Positions 57,830-64,000 of a DNA stretch of 64,000 bases are shown here, one piece after another. Origin of the DNA: Uranotaenia lowii (taxonomy: Eukaryota > Arthropoda > Insecta > Diptera > Culicidae); the NCBI RefSeq assembly GCF_029784155.1, contig NC_073691.1, positions 62,736,822 to 62,800,821 on the forward strand, written 5' to 3'. Position numbers and translations under genes: made by a program. Below the pieces are notes generated by a model. It was not told the origin of the DNA. It did not search any database and worked only from the letters and a program-made list of their open reading frames with translations. Position 1 is the first letter of the stretch. Each line of letters opens with the position of its first letter.

Positions 57830-59295
57830 GAATCCACCCTGCAAGTGTTTTTTATACCAACACACTCTCCAACGGACAGGGCTGCCATGAGCCAGGATTT
57901 GTCTGTAAAATAAGATTTTTTAACGATCATCCAGACATTTTTCACAAATTACTTTGCACAAATTTACACAGAAACCGCACATATTTAAAGAACATCAACA
58001 TTTTTAAAAGAACTATATGTTGTTCTACATAATGACACTAAATGGTAAGAGATTGGAGAAGAGGCAGAATCACTCATGCGTTTTGTCAACATTTGTATTC
58101 TTATTCATGTGGGAACCCTGGCGAAGGATATCGAAACAAAGCAACGCCACGTTGATGCGTGAAATGCACATTAGACTGGTTCAGCTCATCTATTCGAGTT
58201 TTTTTTACGAGCGATTAAAGTTTTTGCATGAAAGTTTTTTTTCTCGGAAATTCACGCTCCGTTATTCTAACATTGTGTTGTTGTCATTTTGTTTTGTTGT
58301 TGCAAAATAAATCAGCTAAATGCAAGTTTTTGGGTTCAAATTTTTGGGAGTTGACGTATAGTAATTCAACTAAAATTAGACTTTTCGACAATTTTCATTC
58401 AAACTGTAATATGTCAAAAACGACGAACCACATTTTGTTGAAAATTCACTGAGAATTTACAAAAATGAAACAAACATGAGTCAAGTTTTAAAACTTATAT
58501 GGGAGGAATCAGAACATGAGCGGGTTCGATTTTGTAGAATTTTGAACAAATTTATGCATAAAAAATCTACCGAATTCGATTTTTTATTGACACTTGTATT
58601 GAGATCCAAACCAGAGACTCATATATTCTGGTCAGTAGTTAGAGTAGTTATAGATTCCCATTCAGAAAATATCTGAAAACTTAAGAAGTTTTAGTTTTAG
58701 TTTTCAAGGATCTCTCAGTGACCATTCTGTACAGCAAAGCGTTTGGTCTTATGTGAGATATTGCAGTTTGAATGAAAGAAGTTCAAAAAGTCTAATTTTC
58801 ATAGAATTTATGTATCACATGTTTCAAATAATTAAGAAAATGTTTAATGTCACCACATAATAAAACCAAAAATGATCGAATCTTAAAATATAAAATTTTG
58901 AAAAAACAATGTCATTGGAGTTGAACGTTAGATATGTGTAAAGTTGGAGATATTCTTGCGTGCACCCTAACTTCTGTCAAATTATGCACGGTTCTGTAAA
59001 AAAATAATTTGCTAAACACCAACCACTAAGCTAGATCATTTAAAACCACTTATTATAAGCAATGCTGAATACATTCGAGTAATTTATAAATATAAATAGA
59101 CTTTTTGCACTTACCTCCCAGCGCATTAAGTCCCTAGCTTCAATGAGGTCAAAATAATCGAAATCATTTTTAAATCAATTATGTTCATTCTCTATGAGTC
59201 CAACTGTGGTCAGTTAAAAATAGTAAAAATGAACCGGTCTAATTCCAATTATTGCAAAACGGTTTCCTCAAAATAATCCGCACGTCGTGGCTACG
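57830..59295. other. No recognisable gene
   Basis: AT-rich; a 97-codon ORF at 58017-58310 has no motif and is probably chance. Confidence 0.4.
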
Positions 59296-59304
59296 TGAAA
59301 AACT

Positions 59305-60100
59305 ACATAATTTTTATCCAATTGATTTTCACGTAAATTGTACGAAAAAAATAAGTAAACGCTCCCCTAATAGGATTTTTTGCTTGGTGAATATCGCGTA
59401 CAACTTACGTGAATTTCAAGTGAGTTCAACGCGATGTGATGATGGAAGCTACGCGAAGTGTGTTTAGCATTGAAATGATGTTTGAATTTTTTCTATTAAT
59501 ATTTTTTCGTCTCTACTTTCGGTAATAAAAAAAGAAAATAAATTTAATTTTATCGCAAACATAATTTATTTAAATCTTGTGAATAATGTACCTTGTGCGC
59601 CATTCCCTTGCCACTTTAAATATACCTCCATCACCTACGAAAAAGTCTCCTCGATGCCGACGGCTCCTTCTCACAGTCCTTCCTTTTCTACTCGGCGGAG
59701 CTTCCAGAAGCTTTCTCGGAAGCTGGAAACAAACACAAATCTCAGCTTAGAATGAATTAATTTCCGACCGGGAAATCCTATACACTTACCTCCACGCTGC
59801 CGACGCTCAGATTTGCATTGCTTGTGCTAGAGCTCCGCAGGATGACAAGTGTGGTCTACTGGTCGACTTCCGACGACAGCAAAAAATAACAAGTAAGCTG
59901 ACTGACAAGAAGCCCCTTTTCGAATAAGAATTTATTACACCTATCATCCACTTGGAATTTACGTGAAATTCATGTGTCAGTTATGTGAAAATAAAGTAGT
60001 TTTTACCAGGGCTTCCTTGATAGTCTGTGGTTACACAAAACTCACGTAGAATCGATAGGCTGCAACAAAATCTAAATTTACGTGAAAAATCCCGTAGAAA
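59305..60100. mobile_element. ACGTGAAA-rich inverted element
   Basis: GATTTTCACGTAAATTGTAC near 59322 and the inverse of AAATTTACGTGAAAAATCCC near 60072 face each other. Further TTACGTGAATTTCAAGTGAG (59408) and CTTGGAATTTACGTGAAATT (59951) words mirror each other closer in. The ends are approximate, and no duplication was identified. The middle (59590-59890) is G+C-rich and carries an intron-like structure on the minus strand. Confidence 0.5.
59590..59880 (-). other. Two-exon-like block, 67-bp intron, minus strand
   Basis: On the minus strand, an exon ending GGCAGCGTGGAG is followed by donor GTAAGTGTATAGG (GT at 59788-59789). 67 bases later, TTTGTGTTTGTTTCCAG precedes CTTCCGAGAAAGC, an Arg-, Gly- and Ser-rich stretch near 59640-59720. 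AAATAAATTATG words near 59570 could be a polyadenylation signal. The product is not recognised. Confidence 0.4.
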
Positions 60101-60104
60101 AAAT

Positions 60105-60698
60105 TTCAAAAATATTTTGGGTGTATTCTTGTCGCAAAATTACGACGAATTATGCATGGGGGCGATTCGATTTCAATCAAAAATTGGTAAATTTATACAA
60201 GTCAGACTACCTAGTTTGAAATAATTTTTCTAATTTTATTTCGACATTTTTCTGTTGGATTTTATAATTTTGATCGTTACATGCATTGAAAGGAAGCGTT
60301 AAAGCAAAGAAACACGTTGGGGGGATCACTAAGTTCGTCTTTCAATATGGCGGAGTGCGCCGATAATTAATTTCACTTCGCGATTTCAGAATCAAATATC
60401 TCAAAAAATAGTTTGAAATGTGACAAATTTGTGATAGAGAATAAATTCACAGGCGTAAGTTTATCATGTGACGTAGCCAACTAAAGTGGAAAGGGATTTT
60501 TCGGCTCTCAAACATGCATTCATGAATTAAGACGAATCAGAGGGATACGACGGAGGTAGGTACTCCTACCCTAGATACATAAAAAATATACAATGCCCCT
60601 TCGGGGGCTACCGTTGCTATTCGTCACGTGGCTAATCAACGGTGATCGACATACTTGATGATAACTTTTGAACGTCGTTCCCACAATCATTCAATAAC
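60105..60698. other. No recognisable gene
   Basis: Nothing is supported apart from short chance ORFs. Confidence 0.4.
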
Positions 60699-60706
60699 GC
60701 CTATAC

Positions 60707-61484
60707 TAGAGTGCCCCAAATGACCCGACTTTTGAAAATGTTATAGGCTGCAGGCTAAAATTGATCCTTGGCCTAGTACAAGATCTCATGCCAAATTTGG
60801 GCCAGATCGGATCACGGGAAGTGGTCGCTCAACGTGCCTGAAGTTTGTATGGGATTTTGAGACATTTTGTTCGGGAGAAACATAAAAAACCAGTTTTTCG
60901 TCAATAACTTTGGTTCCCGTCGGCCGATTTCTTTCAAAAACAAGTTTTCTTAAAGCCTAAATTATGACAAATATTTCATCCGAAGACTGCATTTCGATAA
61001 GAGTTAAGATAAAAAAGTTTTTAGGTTTCAAAAATGGGCTAACTTTTTTAACGGTGGAATTCAGCACTGTTAATGAGGCGTCAATATGTTCGACCGCCTC
61101 GACTCACTAACAGTGATGAATACCATCCTTAAAAAAGTTAACCAATTCTAAAAGCCTAATAACTTTCTTATCCTAACTCTAATTGGAATGCAGTCTTCGG
61201 ATGAAATATTTTTCATAATTTAAACTTTAAGAAAACCCGTTTTTGAAATAAATCGGCCGACGGGAACCAAAGTTATTGATGAAAAACTGGTTTTTTATGT
61301 TTCTCCCGAACAAAATGTCTCAAAATCCCATACAAACTTCAGGCTCGTTGAGCGACCACTTCCCTTGATCCGATCTGGCCCAAATTTGGCATGAGATCTT
61401 GTACTAGGCCAAGGATCAATTTCAGCCTTCAGCGCATAACATTTTACAGGTTTTGAATTTCCCATACAAATTTGGGGCAGTCTA
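60707..61484. mobile_element. 778-bp palindromic element with 8-bp duplication
   Basis: TAGAGTGCCCCAAATG and the inverse TAGACTGCCCCAAATT are the ends. GCCTATAC lies on both sides (60699-60706 and 61485-61492). The arms pair almost throughout: CCTTGGCCTAGTACAAGATC, GGGCCAGATCGGATCA, TCGGCCGA, GAAGACTGCATT and ACAGTG words mirror about a centre near 61095. The 8-bp duplication suggests hAT or a related superfamily. No coding. Confidence 0.9.
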
Positions 61485-61492
61485 GCCTATAC

Positions 61493-62600
61493 TCGCATCA
61501 TTGATAATGTTCGTTGTTGATAGACGATCATTAATGTCTCAGAAGGAAAATCTGAAGGAATACCAGGACCACATGTTGAAAAAAGCCGTAGCACATGCTG
61601 GACAGTTAATTACGGTTACTTAGGAATGATTTTGTTCTTCTACGGAAAGCGAAAACTTAAAAATCATATTGTGACCTTAACGCATCGCTCAGAACTGATA
61701 CATATCAGTTGTGATCCTAGAAGGTTGAAAACCATCAAGGAAGGCAATCACCATCGAGACGTTCGTTGCTGATAGTCTGCGTCCTTCTTTACCACATCAT
61801 GTTTTGCGGGAATGTTTCAAATACAGAAGCGTCGTTGTCAAGCATGATTGTTTATATAATTTGGTTGAAGAAGAAAAAATTGACTGCTTCGATTGTTTGG
61901 CTCTGAATGCAGTAAGCATGGCTGATCGAAAATGATTGATTTTCGGAACATTGGTTGAAACAACAGAAAAATGTTCAATTTCACATATTTTTAAACAACT
62001 ATCTTCAAAACTACATTCTTCCGTACCCTAGGCTGTAATGGGTCACGGCGACGGCGTGCATTACTGTGTTTATGGAAGTTGACGGTTTGCAAACAGACTC
62101 TAAACTAACATAAACCTGAGAGGGCGGTTGCACGTGGCCTTATTCGATATGAGATCATAGAAAATAAATTAAAAGGTAGTCCAATATCGTATACTTTTTC
62201 TTCGATGATCCATGTTGATAAGGTGAATGGGAGTTGAAACACTTGCCCTCCCTTCCGTTGGACAACAACAGCATTGCGCAGTGGAAATATCACAATTAGC
62301 CCCTTTAAATGTTGATATTTCCACTTTTCCACCATGCGCAAGCTAGATTAGAATAGACAGTATTGTAAATGAAAGATAACTGCCAAATTTAGATAGGCAA
62401 TTTAATGGTACAAGAATTAGTTGGATGAGGATGTTAACAATTGGCACATGGTTAGGTATTCAATGTTCAATGTGCTACTAGGCGAGGTAAAGTAATAGTA
62501 TTCTTCTCCCCAATGCTCTAGTAAATATGCATTTGCGGTTTATGAATTTCGAAGGCTTATTCTTAAATCAAGCATTTTACAACAACTAGAGGCTAATCGG
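61493..62600. other. No recognisable gene
   Basis: A 78-codon minus ORF at 62105-62341 has no recognisable motif. Nothing else is supported. Confidence 0.35.
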
Positions 62601-62619
62601 ATCAAGATGCTGTTTAGAC

Positions 62620-63400
62620 AGTTTCCTGTCAAGAATATTTTCTTTTCGTCTCAATACTTTTTGATAGATTGTCTATTTTTTGGTTAGGTGTGAAATTCAA
62701 ATTATGAAGTAAAAGATATATGATAGTCCAGAAAATAGTATTGGAGATTTATAAATAGGAGTGTAATTTATTTCATCCGAAACAGATTGAGGAAAGTTGC
62801 TCTGAGAAGTTGTTAAGAGTTCGGGATTTTAGAAGAACTGCATTGTCATTAGCAGTATGGTCCGGCTGTTAAGTTCGATTATTAAGTCAATCATTTTGTT
62901 TATTTTATTGTTTGTATAACGTAAAATTATTACAAAAGTTGGAGTGATAGACACATTTAATTCGAAATTCTGTTTTATGATATCCAAATTGTTAATATAA
63001 TTACAGACCAGCCGCGTATTTATTTTGAATCCCTAAAGAATCACACATTGGGAAATATCTTTAATTACCCAATCCATCTGATCTAGTTTTTTCTCGTTTT
63101 AATACTTTTTGTTTTTATAGTTCGATCTATAGCTTGATTATGTCTGAAATTCAAATAAGGATGTAGAAGATCGAAGGTATGATTTTGATAAACAAGAACC
63201 TACTCATCAAGAAAAATAATATCGGGGTTTTAAAAATTGACATTAATTTTAACCAAACCAAAGATTGAGGAAGGTTGTTTTGAGAAGTTGTTTAAAATAA
63301 GCAATGAGGTTTTAGAAGAACAGTATCGCCATTTGCATTATGGTTTATATCCTGTTGTTTTGATAAGTCAATGATAGTACAAAAGATATTGATCGTTCAA
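62620..63400 (+). repeat. Diverged tandem duplication, ~460-bp spacing
   Basis: The words TCAATACTTTTTG, GTGAAATTCAAAT, GATTGAGGAAAGTTGCTCTG, AGAAGTTGTT, TTTTAGAAGAACTG, GCATTATGG or GCAGTATGG, and AAGTCAAT recur in order in two blocks, from about 62640 and 63095. Confidence 0.65.
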
Positions 63401-63404
63401 TTAA

Positions 63405-64000
63405 TATTGTATCTCTATTTTATTTTTTAATTTTCTAAAAAAATTTGGTACAAATATTATTTGTGTTTAGCGAAATTCTATTAGATAATTGCTGCATTGA
63501 GAGATAGCTTCTTATCTAGATGATTTGTTCTGAATTCGGGAAATATGTTTTATTAGTCAATCTATGTCAATCTCGAGTAAAAACGATCATAAATTCAAAG
63601 TTATTGAATCGAGTCAAGTTAGGTGACAGGTAGGGATAACTCAACTACGGTAAGATAGTGAACCTTTCTGACAATAATATCGAGACTTTGGCGTATGTTG
63701 TCATACTGTTACTGCTCGGTTGAATTGGAGGTTGGGTTAACTCGAAGCTCAAGTAGGGCCCAATTGTCCCAGTCCGTCGAGCACTATCTTAACGCTTCCC
63801 TCAACTGGTGCTTCAGAACCCTCGGGCTCTGTTGCCGCTATCCTACTCTAAGCTATTCTACTCTCATATAAATTTTCCTCTTCTGTCCCCCTATCTGTTT
63901 TTCTATTCCGGGTCAGCCAGGTAGCTCATAAACCCATACAAAAAAAAACTTTCTTCAAAACTACATTTTTGATTCTAGATTTTTTATCCAGATTTTTATA
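63405..64000. other. No recognisable gene
   Basis: The end of the window is C/T-rich at 63760-63930, without a supported frame or element end. Confidence 0.35.

Noticed and set aside
1..64000. Bacterial-type operons, toxin-antitoxin, restriction or phage modules
   Set aside because: Nothing of the kind is visible; composition, introns and transposon types are those of an insect nuclear genome.

Overview
The window looks like nuclear DNA of an insect, most likely a mosquito (Culicidae) with a large, repeat-rich genome. The reasons are two decayed copies of the ITmD37E type of Tc1/mariner transposase (a group I know mainly from mosquitoes), a Ty1/copia element, several lineages of non-LTR retrotransposons, Helitron/Helentron-like tandem arrays, short canonical introns, and a high A+T content. 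No bacterial, plasmid or phage feature is visible, and I found no convincing complete host protein-coding gene. The assignment is by eye, not by database search.

Layout. 0-6 kb: a broken ITmD37E transposase, then a non-LTR retrotransposon remnant on the minus strand. That remnant has lost its reverse transcriptase, and its endonuclease is split by a 1.7-kb TIR element with a perfect 8-bp target duplication. 8-10.3 kb: a decayed tandem array of Helentron type carrying a small hAT MITE. 10.5-11.1 kb: a non-LTR ORF1 (gag-like zinc-knuckle) fragment. 12.4-14.1 kb: a tandem-repeat block between long direct repeats. 16.8-17.6 kb: a second ITmD37E relic. 17.7-19.5 kb and 20.2-21.2 kb: two TIR elements. 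21.8-22.4 kb: a reverse-transcriptase relic. 22.4-26.1 kb: Helitron-like DNA, including eleven 181-bp tandem units and a 308-bp minimal element joined head to tail. 27 kb: a MITE nested inside a MITE. 29.4-33.2 kb: a degenerate short repeat interrupted by a 5'-truncated non-LTR element.

The best evidence of host sequence is at 34.96-35.6 kb, which resembles a promoter and a non-coding first exon on the minus strand (GAGA-rich start, canonical GTAAGTGC donor). From 37.5 to 43.5 kb lies a Ty1/copia element on the minus strand. It is split by a ~3.6-kb insertion whose core is two facing arrays of a ~130-bp unit, forming a giant palindrome. From 43.7 to 55.8 kb are members of a TIR family beginning with a CTTATTCTGCG-type end; the second contains several levels of nested elements. 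One of these levels holds a striking set of inverted copies of a 17-bp motif and a 62-codon ORF behind a good splice acceptor. The last 8 kb hold two near-complete palindromic (foldback) elements, an ACGTGAAA-rich element with a spliced-looking insert, and diverged tandem duplications.

How the parts relate: nothing here forms a metabolic or defence system. The biology is that of transposons inserting into transposons. Target-site duplications allow several nesting orders to be read directly: hAT MITE into Helentron array, TIR element into non-LTR endonuclease, foldback into copia, and a TTA-flanked MITE into a CCCAAG MITE. Element ends without a clear duplication are given as approximate.
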